Assembly: GCF_012524165.2 (NCBI RefSeq)
Contig: NZ_JABACJ020000008.1
Location: 62,001-126,000, forward strand
Reading direction: 5' to 3'
DNA: 64,000 nucleotides
From: Faecalicatena faecalis
Lineage (GTDB): Bacteria > Bacillota > Clostridia > Lachnospirales > Lachnospiraceae
Positions within the stretch are counted from its first letter, which is position 1; each line of letters starts with the position of its first letter. The position numbers and the translations under genes were made by a program. Positions 16,814 to 23,690 of this stretch are shown in pieces. The notes beneath the pieces were generated by a model. The model made no database searches, was not told where the DNA came from, and was given only the letters and a program-made list of their open reading frames with translations.

Positions 16814-18079
16814 ATGACTTCTCTAAAAGCAATGCAGGATAACGCTGTAGATAAAGGTCAGCTGCAGATCAATGTAACCTCGGAAATTACAGCCTTCCCG
16901 ATTACGGGGGCAACGATTTCTATCTCTTATACAGGAGTGCCTGACAGTACACTGGAACAGGTGAACACGGATGCATCAGGACAGAGTGATGTATTGGAGC
17001 TGGCTACGCCGCCATTGGAGTACAGCTTAAATCCATCCATTGAGTCACAGCCATATGCAGAATACACGCTGGATATCAGCGCACCGGGTTACGAGACGGT
17101 CAGTGTTGCCGGGGCAGAGGTGCTGCCGGATGTAAAAGCGATTCAGAATGTGAGGCTGCGTCCGTTGGCGGAAGTGAGTCAGGATGAGATGGTATTTGTG
17201 ATCCCAGCACACACACTGTATGGAGATTATCCACCTAAGATAGCGGAAGATGAGATCAAGCCGATCGATGAGACAGGTGAAATTGTATTGAGCCGGGTGG
17301 TGGTGCCGGAGTTCATTATTGTGCATGATGGTTCTCCGCGGGATTCCACCGCCAATAATTATTATGTGAGGTATCGGGATTATATTAAAAATGTTGCATC
17401 CAGTGAGATTTATGCCACCTGGCCAGCAGATACGATTCGGGCAAATGTACTGGCAATTATGTCATTTACCCTGAACCGGGTCTATACAGAGTGGTATCGG
17501 AACAAAGGATATGATTTTACTATTACATCCTCCACTGCATTTGACCATAAGTGGATACCAGAACGCAATATATTTGATACGATCTCGGTCATTGTCGATG
17601 AATTATTTGCAAACTATCTGTCCAGGCCGAATGTCAGACAGCCGATCTTGACACAATACTGTGATGGACGCAGAGTGAGCTGTCCCAATTGGATGACACA
17701 GTGGGGCTCTATGGCACTGGGAGAGCAGGGATATTCTCCGATTGAGATTCTGCGCTACTACTATGGAGATGATATGTATATCAATAGTGCACAGGAGATT
17801 TCGGGAGTGCCTTCCTCCTGGCCGGGATATGATCTGGGAATCGGCGCCAGCGGGGATAAGGTGAGGCAGATGCAGGAACAGTTAAATGTCATTGCCGGAG
17901 CTTATCCTGCCATTCCAAGGATTGATGCAGACGGCATCTACGGACCAGCGACTGCTGCATCAGTGGAAGTGTTCCAGTCTGTATTCGGTCTGCCCCAGAC
18001 AGGAGTTGTAGATTACACAACATGGTATAAGATTTCAGAAATCTATGTGGGAGTATCCAGAATTGCAGAACTGGTATAA
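16814..18079 (+). CDS. SpoIID-like and peptidoglycan-binding domain protein
   Basis: I chose ATG 16814 (421 residues) because GAGGAATGGA lies just before it and the upstream ATG overlaps the promoter. The N-terminal 110 residues look like a carboxypeptidase-regulatory beta sandwich (TGATISISYTG, YTLDISAPGYETV). The middle, about 170-340, resembles SpoIID/LytB: YIKNVASSEIYATWP, ANVLAIMSFTLNRVYTEWY, TSSTAFDHKW, then QWGSMALGEQGYSPIEILRYYYGD. The C-terminal 70 residues are a PG_binding_1 repeat (DADGIYGPATAASVEVFQ). No signal peptide is evident. A role in cortex or wall remodelling is inference; the SpoIID match is weak but ordered. Confidence 0.75.
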   Translation: MTSLKAMQDNAVDKGQLQINVTSEITAFPITGATISISYTGVPDSTLEQVNTDASGQSDVLELATPPLEYSLNPSIESQPYAEYTLDISAPGYETVSVAGAEVLPDVKAIQNVRLRPLAEVSQDEMVFVIPAHTLYGDYPPKIAEDEIKPIDETGEIVLSRVVVPEFIIVHDGSPRDSTANNYYVRYRDYIKNVASSEIYATWPADTIRANVLAIMSFTLNRVYTEWYRNKGYDFTITSSTAFDHKWIPERNIFDTISVIVDELFANYLSRPNVRQPILTQYCDGRRVSCPNWMTQWGSMALGEQGYSPIEILRYYYGDDMYINSAQEISGVPSSWPGYDLGIGASGDKVRQMQEQLNVIAGAYPAIPRIDADGIYGPATAASVEVFQSVFGLPQTGVVDYTTWYKISEIYVGVSRIAELV

Positions 18080-18091
18080 GAAAATATGAGA

Positions 18092-18137
18092 ACAGGTGGG
18101 ACTGACGATCGAATGCCAGTCCCACCTGTTTTATAAA
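18092..18137. terminator. Bidirectional terminator
   Basis: AACAGGTGGGACTG pairs with CAGTCCCACCTGTT around a 12-base loop, followed by TTAT. It lies between the SpoIID-like gene and a convergent small gene whose stop overlaps its right edge. Confidence 0.85.
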
Positions 18138-18460
18138 AGTTGTTTTTGGGAGGGGGCCGTGGTAAAGGTCACCTGTATGGTCCGAAATTTATATCCTCTT
18201 CTTAGGCAGAATCGGGAGACATAGACATTTACAACAAGAGAATCGGGGATTCCGTTAATTCTTGCATGTTCTCTTGCAATTTTCTCAACAAGTTCATTGG
18301 TCCTCCAGAACTTGTGCACGATTACATTTAGTTCGACCTCTTTCCCTGTATCGGACAGAGTACAGATGTCTCCTGCCATTTCATAATCTGGTGTAGTAAA
18401 AAGATACAGTAGTATCATACATAAAAATACAATGATTGCTGCATAGATTTTTTTCTTCAA
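18131..18460 (-). CDS. Hypothetical membrane-anchored protein
   Basis: I do not recognise a family. The best start is TTG at 18460, with AGGGGTGAT seven bases upstream, giving 109 residues; a GTG at 18469 is also in frame. One hydrophobic segment at about residues 5-22 is followed by a mixed soluble part with VVNVYVSRFCLRRGYKFRTI. It could be a single-pass or secreted protein. It is convergent with the SpoIID-like gene and downstream, on the same strand, of the 49-residue peptide gene. Codon usage looks ordinary. Confidence 0.6.
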   Translation of the reverse strand: MKKKIYAAIIVFLCMILLYLFTTPDYEMAGDICTLSDTGKEVELNVIVHKFWRTNELVEKIAREHARINGIPDSLVVNVYVSRFCLRRGYKFRTIQVTFTTAPSQKQLL

Positions 18461-18616
18461 AAGAATCACCCCTGGTTAAAATAATAGGGCGCATTCCCTG
18501 AAAAAGATACTGGTAATATCTGGAAATACGTGGATGGATCCATTCCCTATATTAAATAAACAACCTAAAGAGGAAAAACTTTCGTTTTATTTAAGAAGAA
18601 TCTGGGCATACCAGTT

Positions 18617-18766
18617 TTATGCTCCTCCCGGGCCTTCTTTGGGAGGGACTTCATCTGGAATAATACTTTTCAATCCATTTTTTCCAGGCAGGTCGATTTC
18701 TGGAATATTATCATCATCATAAATATTGGCTTCTGTTGTTTTTGAGGGCAGTTTAATTTCTCTCAT
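18617..18766 (-). CDS. Small 49-residue acidic peptide, unknown
   Basis: This reading frame is too short for standard ORF lists. ATG at 18766 is preceded by GGAAGGAGATTCGAT, a near-perfect ribosome-binding site, and the frame ends with TAA at 18617. The peptide begins MREIKLPSKTTEANIYDDD, then has IPEIDLPGKNG, and ends in VPPKEGPGGA. It is acidic, lacks cysteine and any membrane segment, and its tail is rich in proline and glycine. It lies between the zinc-ribbon gene's terminator and the 109-residue gene. Coding is inferred from the ribosome-binding site and the clean frame. I cannot name a family; a secreted or modified peptide is possible but unproven. Confidence 0.6.
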   Translation of the reverse strand: MREIKLPSKTTEANIYDDDNIPEIDLPGKNGLKSIIPDEVPPKEGPGGA

Positions 18767-18834
18767 ATCGAATCTCCTTCCGTTTTTTAGATAGTGTTAA
18801 CAAAAGTAGGAAGGATATGTATAAAAAAAGAAAA

Positions 18835-18872
18835 AAGCAGCTTTTATTCTGCTAGAGAATAAAGCTGCAGTA
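18835..18872 (-). terminator. Terminator of the small zinc-ribbon gene
   Basis: On the minus strand GCAGCTTTATTCT pairs with AGAATAAAAGCTGC, then TTTTTTC and more Ts follow. The stem overlaps the last codons and stop of the gene. Confidence 0.8.
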
Positions 18873-19020
18873 AATTTTCACGCTCATTCTGTTTCATTTT
18901 TACAAAATCGGTAAAGTTCACATTTACATGGCACATAGGTCGTTGGCAGCAGTGAGCGTGCGATTTATTGTTTGTATAGTGGTATCTTTTGCATTTCCCG
19001 CAATAAAATACATGCATCAT
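18844..19020 (-). CDS. Small cysteine-rich (zinc-ribbon-like) protein
   Basis: I place the start at ATG 19020, because GGGGGGTGA lies eight bases upstream. A longer frame reaching 19173 would add an unlikely hydrophobic leader. The 58-residue product begins MMHVFYCGKCKRYHY and has cysteines at 7, 10, 24, 25 and 30 plus several histidines, consistent with a zinc knuckle. The C-terminal part is helical and charged. The function is unknown. The gene is divergent from the TetR gene at 19233. Confidence 0.65.
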   Translation of the reverse strand: MMHVFYCGKCKRYHYTNNKSHAHCCQRPMCHVNVNFTDFVKMKQNERENLLQLYSLAE

Positions 19021-19186
19021 ATGAATCACCCCCCACAAGTATGATAACACAAAAATAACCTGTAGAAAATTGTAAAATAAGGGGGCAATAAGATGAAAAA
19101 GGGTTTTTTCTGAGATTTTATGGGGAAAAAGCACAGAATATCCTACAAAAAGTGACACGGAAAAATGAATCAAATGCGCCGTAAAC

Positions 19187-19215
19187 TTGAACTTTCGGGC
19201 ATCCTGAATTATAAT
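19187..19215 (+). promoter_or_regulatory. Sigma-A promoter of the DhaS-like TetR gene
   Basis: TTGAAC (19187-19192) and TATAAT (19210-19215) are spaced by 17 bases, 17 bases before the start codon region of the regulator. Confidence 0.65.
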
Positions 19216-19232
19216 TTATACGAGGTGAAGAG

Positions 19233-19790
19233 ATGGAAAATAACGAGAACACAAAGCAACGTTTTGTTGCCGCCTTGACGGCCCTGATGGCGGCAAAACC
19301 TCTGGACAAAATTACGGTGAAGGAGATCGTGGAAAAGAGCGGCAAGACCCGCCAGACCTTCTATCGCTGCTTTCAGGATAAATACGATCTTGTGAATTGG
19401 CATTTTGAACGTCTGGCAGAGAAGTCCTTTCTACAGATGGGGGTCAGGCTTACACTTCGGGAAGGGTTGGAAGAGAAGTTTCGTTTTATCAAAAATGAGC
19501 AGGTCTTTTTTGCGGCAGCGTTCCAGTCAGAGGATTATAATTCTCTTGTGGCCTATGATTATGAATGCATAATGCGGTTCTATACGAATATTATAGAGAA
19601 GAAGACGAAGCGTCCTCTTGATGCGGACACCCGTTTTTTGCTGGATATGTACTGTAGAGGTTCCATTTCTATGACGGCACAGTGGGCCAGGAGAAATATG
19701 GACCTGCCACCGGAGAAAATGGCAGATCTGCTGATTCAGGCACTGCCGGAGCCGCTGGAGGAACTTCTGTCAGATCTGCAGCCTCAGTGA
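19233..19790 (+). CDS. TetR/AcrR family regulator (DhaS/TetR_C_8-like)
   Basis: The 185-residue product has an N-terminal TetR helix-turn-helix with KPLDKITVKEIVEKSGKTRQ then TFYRCFQDKYDLVNW. The C-terminal domain, including FRFIKNEQVFFAAAFQSEDYNS and YCRGSISMTAQWA, resembles the TetR_C_8 group that includes the dihydroxyacetone-kinase regulator DhaS. An AGGTGAAGAG ribosome-binding site precedes the ATG. The stop codon falls inside a repeat copy. It precedes fucO on the same strand and might respond to a small carbonyl compound, but the fucO operator looks more like a Rex site. Confidence 0.85.
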   Translation: MENNENTKQRFVAALTALMAAKPLDKITVKEIVEKSGKTRQTFYRCFQDKYDLVNWHFERLAEKSFLQMGVRLTLREGLEEKFRFIKNEQVFFAAAFQSEDYNSLVAYDYECIMRFYTNIIEKKTKRPLDADTRFLLDMYCRGSISMTAQWARRNMDLPPEKMADLLIQALPEPLEELLSDLQPQ

Positions 19791-19961
19791 GCAAGCTCCC
19801 ACGCGAAAACTATAGAGATGTAATCGAAGGTGTTCGCCCTGCAAGCTCGATTCCGCTGAAAAACAGCTGCATCTCGCTTCGGCTAAACGCCGAATGGATA
19901 TATGGATATAGTTTACGCTTAGTGAGCAAACTCCCACGCGAAAACTATATCCATATATCCG
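19786..19961. repeat. Repeat-rich palindromic element between the TetR gene and fucO
   Basis: A 29-base direct repeat, AGTGAGCAARCTCCCACGCG followed by AAAACTATA, occurs at 19786-19814 and 19921-19949 with one difference. A perfect 19-base inverted repeat, GGATATATGGATATAGTTT, pairs 19896-19914 with 19942-19960 around a 27-base loop that holds most of the second direct copy. GCCCTGC and GCAGGGC flank the inner part. No reading frame is present. It looks like a small non-autonomous repeat that inserted at, or supplied, the end of the regulator gene. Confidence 0.7.
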
Positions 19962-20006
19962 CAGGGCTAGATAGGTTAGAATGTTACATAGCCTTCATTT
20001 TGTAAC

Positions 20007-20044
20007 TTGTCGGGGGTGGATTTGGTTTGTTATAATTATAACAA
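20007..20044 (+). promoter_or_regulatory. fucO promoter with overlapping Rex-like palindrome
   Basis: TTGTCG (20007-20012) and TATAAT (20031-20036) are spaced by 18 bases. The -10 lies inside a perfect 18-base palindrome, TTGTTATAATTATAACAA, at 20027-20044. The clostridial Rex consensus is TTGTTAANNNNTTAACAA; all positions agree except the central A/T pair. Rex represses NADH-linked fermentation genes when NADH is low, which suits an NAD-dependent alcohol dehydrogenase. Binding is inferred. Confidence 0.6.
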
Positions 20045-20094
20045 TCAAAAAATCCTTTCCGAACAGATAGGAAGGGCAGAATGAAAAGGAGAGA

Positions 20095-21249
20095 ATGGCT
20101 ATGTCAAACAGATTTATTTTGAACGAAACATCTTATCATGGAGCAGGGGCAGTGAATGATATTGCAACTGAGGTGAATGCAAGAGGATATCAGAAAGCAT
20201 TTGTATGCTCTGACCCGGATCTGGTGAAATTTGGCGTGACACAGAAGGTCTTGGATGTCCTGGACAAGAATGGACTTACATATGAGCTTTATTCCAATAT
20301 TAAGCCAAATCCGACTATCGAAAATGTGCAGACAGGTGTGCAGGCATTTAAAGCATCAGGTGCAGATTATATCATTGCTATTGGTGGTGGTTCCTCTATG
20401 GATACAGCAAAGGCAGTCGGCATCATCATCAATAACCCTGAATTTGAGGATGTCAGAAGCCTGGAAGGTACTGCACCGACAAAGAATAAATGTGTTCCGA
20501 TCATTGCTGTTCCGACAACGGCAGGCACTGCCGCAGAGGTTACCATCAACTATGTTATTACAGATGTTGAGAAGAACCGCAAGTTCGTATGTGTAGACCC
20601 ACATGATATTCCGGTTGTTGCAGTGATCGACCCGGATATGATGTCCAGTATGCCGAAGGGACTGACTGCTTCTACTGGTATGGATGCTCTGACACATGCA
20701 ATCGAGGGATATACAACAGCAGGAGCATGGGAATTATCTGACATGTTCCATCTTAAGGCGATTGAGATCATTGCCCGCTCTTTAAGAGGTGCCGTGGACA
20801 ACACACCAGAAGGCAGGGCTGATATGGCGCTTGGACAGTATGTAGCTGGTATGGGATTCTCCAATGTAGGACTGGGAATCGTACATTCTATGGCTCATAC
20901 ACTGGGCGCATTATATGACACACCACATGGCGTAGCTAACGCAATTCTTCTTCCGACTGTAATGGAGTATAATGCAGAGGCAACAGGGGAAAAATACAGA
21001 GAAATCGCAAAAGCTATGGGTGTTCACGGAACTGAAAATATGACACAGGAAGAGTACAGAAAAGCGGCTGTTGATGCAGTGAAGAAGCTGTCTGCAGATG
21101 TAGGAATTCCGGCTGATTTGAAGGGAATTGTGAAGGAAGAGGATATTCCGTTCCTTTCCGAATCTGCATATGCGGATGCATGCAGACCAGGTAATCCAAA
21201 AGAGACTTCTGTTGAAGACATTGCAGCATTGTTCCGTTCTCTTCTGTAA
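20095..21249 (+). CDS. fucO: Lactaldehyde reductase (iron-dependent alcohol dehydrogenase)
   Basis: FucO reduces L-lactaldehyde to 1,2-propanediol with NADH during fucose or rhamnose fermentation. The 384-residue protein has the iron-ADH landmarks NRFILNETSYHGAGAV, AIGGGSSMDTAKAVG, PTTAGTAAEVT, the metal motifs GMDALTHAIEGY and GIVHSMAHTLGALYDTPHGVANAI. It is close to the E. coli FucO family along its whole length. Starts at 20095 and 20101 are both possible with AAAGGAGAG upstream. No fucose or rhamnose pathway genes are nearby. Its product fits propanediol-type microcompartment metabolism. Confidence 0.92.
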   Translation: MAMSNRFILNETSYHGAGAVNDIATEVNARGYQKAFVCSDPDLVKFGVTQKVLDVLDKNGLTYELYSNIKPNPTIENVQTGVQAFKASGADYIIAIGGGSSMDTAKAVGIIINNPEFEDVRSLEGTAPTKNKCVPIIAVPTTAGTAAEVTINYVITDVEKNRKFVCVDPHDIPVVAVIDPDMMSSMPKGLTASTGMDALTHAIEGYTTAGAWELSDMFHLKAIEIIARSLRGAVDNTPEGRADMALGQYVAGMGFSNVGLGIVHSMAHTLGALYDTPHGVANAILLPTVMEYNAEATGEKYREIAKAMGVHGTENMTQEEYRKAAVDAVKKLSADVGIPADLKGIVKEEDIPFLSESAYADACRPGNPKETSVEDIAALFRSLL

Positions 21250-21381
21250 TAAGTGGCCGCCATACTCCGAACAATCAGGAGAGTATCTGGGGGACTGATA
21301 CAAATATTCGATGATATCGAAAGCGGGTTTTGTGGCAGTAACCTGAAAGTATGGACGCGCCGGTGTTACGGAGACAAAATT

Positions 21382-22605
21382 ATGGCGAGAAGAAGAAAAA
21401 GAAGGAAATGGCCGGTCATATTAGGCTTATTTATCATAATGTGTATCTTTACAGGTTTGGGAGCAGCGGCGTATAAGCTGCTTCCAGACCTTTTTGCGTC
21501 CACAAAAGAAGTGATCGAGACCGTAAAGATGAAGACATCCCCCTTGGCAAGTGTGCCATTTAAGGAAATAAAGATATCGGAAGAGGATGTGGCAGGAGGA
21601 TATTATTATCAACAGCTGGGGGAGGAGGAACAAAGCCTTTATAAAGAGATGTACCAGGGGCTAAAAGAAGCCTCTCCAACCATTTATATGCATTCACCGG
21701 ACATGAAAGTGTTAGAAAAGGTGAGTCAGTTCATTTCTATGGATCGTCCAGAGTTGTTCTGGTGCGACGGTCAGATGCAGGTAATCAGTTATGAGCAGTA
21801 TTCAGAGGTGCAGCCAGTCTATACTTATACCGGGGAAGAGAAGGAGAGAAGGCAGGCAGAGATCGAGGCGGCAGCGGCAGAATGTTTCTTGGGGATGACC
21901 GGGGAGATGTCGGAATACGATCGAATCAAATATGTCTTTGAGTATTTAGTGAATACCGTGGATTACAATCTGGAGGCACCAGACAATCAGAATATTTACA
22001 GTGCACTTGTGGGAAAGGCATCGGTATGTGCGGGCTATTCCCGTGCAGCTCAATACCTTCTGAGGCAGCAGGGAATCGAGTGTATCTATGTCACTGGAAA
22101 TATTCCGAACCAGGGAGCACATGCATGGAATATTGTGAAATGTAATGGACAGTATTATCAGATGGACGTGACCTTTGGAGATCCGGTTTTCATCGAGGAG
22201 GAGGGTGGTGTCAGACCTCCGGGACAGAGCATTAATTATGATTACCTGTGCTGCAGTGATGCCGAGATCATGAAGAACCATACGGCAGATACGTTTGTTT
22301 CATTTCCCCAGTGTACTTCCATGGATCTGAACTATTATAGATTAAATGGGATGTATTATGAGGTGTTCCAGCCGGATCAGATACTGGAGGCGATGAACCA
22401 GACCATCTTTAACCAGGAGAGCTCATTTACCTGCAAATTTGCCAATGACAGTCTGTATCAGGAGGCACACGATGTGATCTTGAACGATTTGGTGCAGCAG
22501 GCCGCCCAGACGCTTTTGAGCTATTATGGATTGGAATCTGTGCAGTATACGTATGTAGAGGATGAAGTGATGGATAAGATAATTATTTATTGGAATTATG
22601 AATAA
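21382..22605 (+). CDS. Membrane-anchored transglutaminase-like (cysteine protease fold) protein
   Basis: ATG 21382, preceded by CGGAGAC, gives 407 residues; an upstream extension to 21253 has no good ribosome-binding site. A basic start (MARRRKRRKW) is followed by one membrane segment at about residues 12-33. The transglutaminase core at about 185-290 shows GKASVCAGYSRAAQYLL with catalytic Cys, GAHAWNIVKCNGQYY with His, and MDVTFGDPV with Asp. Such domains in Firmicutes act as extracytoplasmic proteases or crosslinkers; the substrate is unknown. A terminator follows. It stands alone between fucO and a gene remnant. Confidence 0.85.
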   Translation: MARRRKRRKWPVILGLFIIMCIFTGLGAAAYKLLPDLFASTKEVIETVKMKTSPLASVPFKEIKISEEDVAGGYYYQQLGEEEQSLYKEMYQGLKEASPTIYMHSPDMKVLEKVSQFISMDRPELFWCDGQMQVISYEQYSEVQPVYTYTGEEKERRQAEIEAAAAECFLGMTGEMSEYDRIKYVFEYLVNTVDYNLEAPDNQNIYSALVGKASVCAGYSRAAQYLLRQQGIECIYVTGNIPNQGAHAWNIVKCNGQYYQMDVTFGDPVFIEEEGGVRPPGQSINYDYLCCSDAEIMKNHTADTFVSFPQCTSMDLNYYRLNGMYYEVFQPDQILEAMNQTIFNQESSFTCKFANDSLYQEAHDVILNDLVQQAAQTLLSYYGLESVQYTYVEDEVMDKIIIYWNYE

Positions 22606-22613
22606 GATAGGTG

Positions 22614-22659
22614 GCTGTTTTGCTAAGTTAACTTTCATGGAGATAAAACAGCTTTTTTT
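22614..22659 (+). terminator. Terminator of the transglutaminase-like gene
   Basis: GCTGTTTT (22614-22621) pairs with AAAACAGC (22645-22652) and is followed by seven Ts. Confidence 0.7.
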
Positions 22660-22665
22660 GCTGTT

Positions 22666-23106
22666 ATGGGGAATTTGTATCAGCACACACATACTTATGC
22701 CAATATTCAACGGGAAAAATGTTTTTGTATTAACTTTCTTCCAATAAGTTATTATGACAAATTGATAGATACAATCAATCAGAATGACCTTGATACAGAT
22801 GAATTTGAAGTGGGAAATTTTACACTCTCTATGGCGAATGTTGTTCATGCGCCAATTATTCAAGAGGCTTTTATCAACATGGAATGTACTTTAAAAGAAG
22901 TACAAGATTTAAGTGGTGCGGGAATAACAGCTATGATTGTTGGGCAGGTACAGCATATTTCTGTTGATGAAAAATATGCACAAGGATATGAACAGAAATA
23001 CGGAAAAGATGGCTTTATGATGCTAATACCAGCACCCCAAAATCTCAATACCGGCGAGCCGAACCAATCTGCGATTGCTACTATAAATATTGAAAAATAT
23101 GATTGA
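22666..23106 (+). pseudogene. 5'-truncated flavin reductase-like fragment
   Basis: The open frame encodes up to 146 residues, but only the part from about residue 17 looks like protein: EKCFCINFLPISYYDKLIDT, ANVVHAPIIQEAFINMECTL and ITAMIVGQVQHISVDEKYA. This matches the C-terminal two thirds of flavin reductase-like FMN-binding proteins. The N-terminal FMN-binding part is absent, there is no good ribosome-binding site, and the first codons abut a terminator. The DNA is more AT-rich than its neighbours. I read it as the remnant of a transferred or deleted gene. An intact short version is the alternative. Confidence 0.7.
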
Positions 23107-23116
23107 TCAATTACAG

Positions 23117-23203
23117 TGGAAATGAAACTGGCAAGTTTCAATGATGCCAATCACAATTTGGATAAATTCTATATCGCTCTGGAGATTGCGAAACGAATTT
23201 AGG
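23117..23203 (+). pseudogene. Short coding remnant after the flavin reductase fragment
   Basis: A 28-codon frame from GTG 23117 reads VEMKLASFNDANHNLDKFY and then IALEIAKRI before TAG. It has protein-like composition but no ribosome-binding site and no recognisable family. It is probably another decayed gene end. Confidence 0.3.
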
Positions 23204-23216
23204 GAGTAATAACAAC

Positions 23217-23408
23217 ATGGACAAAGAAAAGAGAAGAAAATTAGATTTGATATTATATGGCAGCGCTACTATTGTCAGCCTTTTTGTGCTATATACATTT
23301 GTCTTTATTTTTGATAAGGGTATGGGATGGAAGACCGCATTAATTATCATCGGGATCGGTTGGCTTCTGTCAGCGATTACTGGTTTTCTAAAAGTATTAA
23401 AGAAATAA
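23217..23408 (+). CDS. Small two-helix membrane protein, unknown
   Basis: The 63-residue product starts MDKEKRRKLDLILYGSATIV and has two hydrophobic helices (about 10-32 and 38-58) joined by DKGMGWK. AGGGAG lies nine bases before the ATG. No family is recognised. It follows the decayed region and precedes the carA promoter. Confidence 0.6.
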   Translation: MDKEKRRKLDLILYGSATIVSLFVLYTFVFIFDKGMGWKTALIIIGIGWLLSAITGFLKVLKK

Positions 23409-23479
23409 GGATCCCAGTTATATAGAAACTAAAATTTGCAACTAAAATTAAGACCTAAAATTAAGACTGAAAAAAGTTG

Positions 23480-23508
23480 TTGAAATCTGATTTGAATTGT
23501 AGTATAAT
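23480..23508 (+). promoter_or_regulatory. Consensus sigma-A promoter of carAB
   Basis: TTGAAA (23480-23485) and TATAAT (23503-23508) are separated by exactly 17 bases. The transcript would have a leader of about 175 bases. Confidence 0.8.
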
Positions 23509-23514
23509 CTTTAC

Positions 23515-23690
23515 AATTTGAGCACGGGGGCGCTCTGGACACAATAGGAATCCAAGAGTGCCTTTGTTATGTAAAATTATACACCCTGGCAGAGTCCTGT
23601 ATGGGTCATCTCCTGCAAAATGAGGAGGAACCCGCGTGAAAGGGCAATGTAGTCTCAAAGGCAGGGAATACGAAGGGAATAGGTGAACAT
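23515..23690 (+). promoter_or_regulatory. Structured 5' leader of carAB
   Basis: Two hairpins can be drawn. GGCGCTCTGGA pairs with TCCAAGAGTGCC (23529-23562, one bulge), and GGGT-CTCCT pairs with AGGAG-AACCC (23603-23633). The leader has no recognisable T-box, PyrR-binding loop or known riboswitch core, and no clear intrinsic terminator with a T-run. Length and structure suggest regulation, but the ligand and mechanism are unknown. Confidence 0.45.

Noticed and set aside
18534..18722. 62-codon frame on the plus strand
   Set aside because: It lies opposite the 49-residue peptide gene, has no ribosome-binding site and its composition (PPGPSLGG) mirrors the other strand.
18844..19173. Longer 109-codon form of the zinc-ribbon gene
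   Set aside because: The extra N-terminus lies upstream of the only good ribosome-binding site (GGGGGGTGA) and reads as random hydrophobic sequence.
23600..23640. T-box-like GAGGAGGAACCCGCG in the carA leader
   Set aside because: The core AGGGTGGNACCGCG is not matched, and no specifier stem or antiterminator/terminator pair was found.
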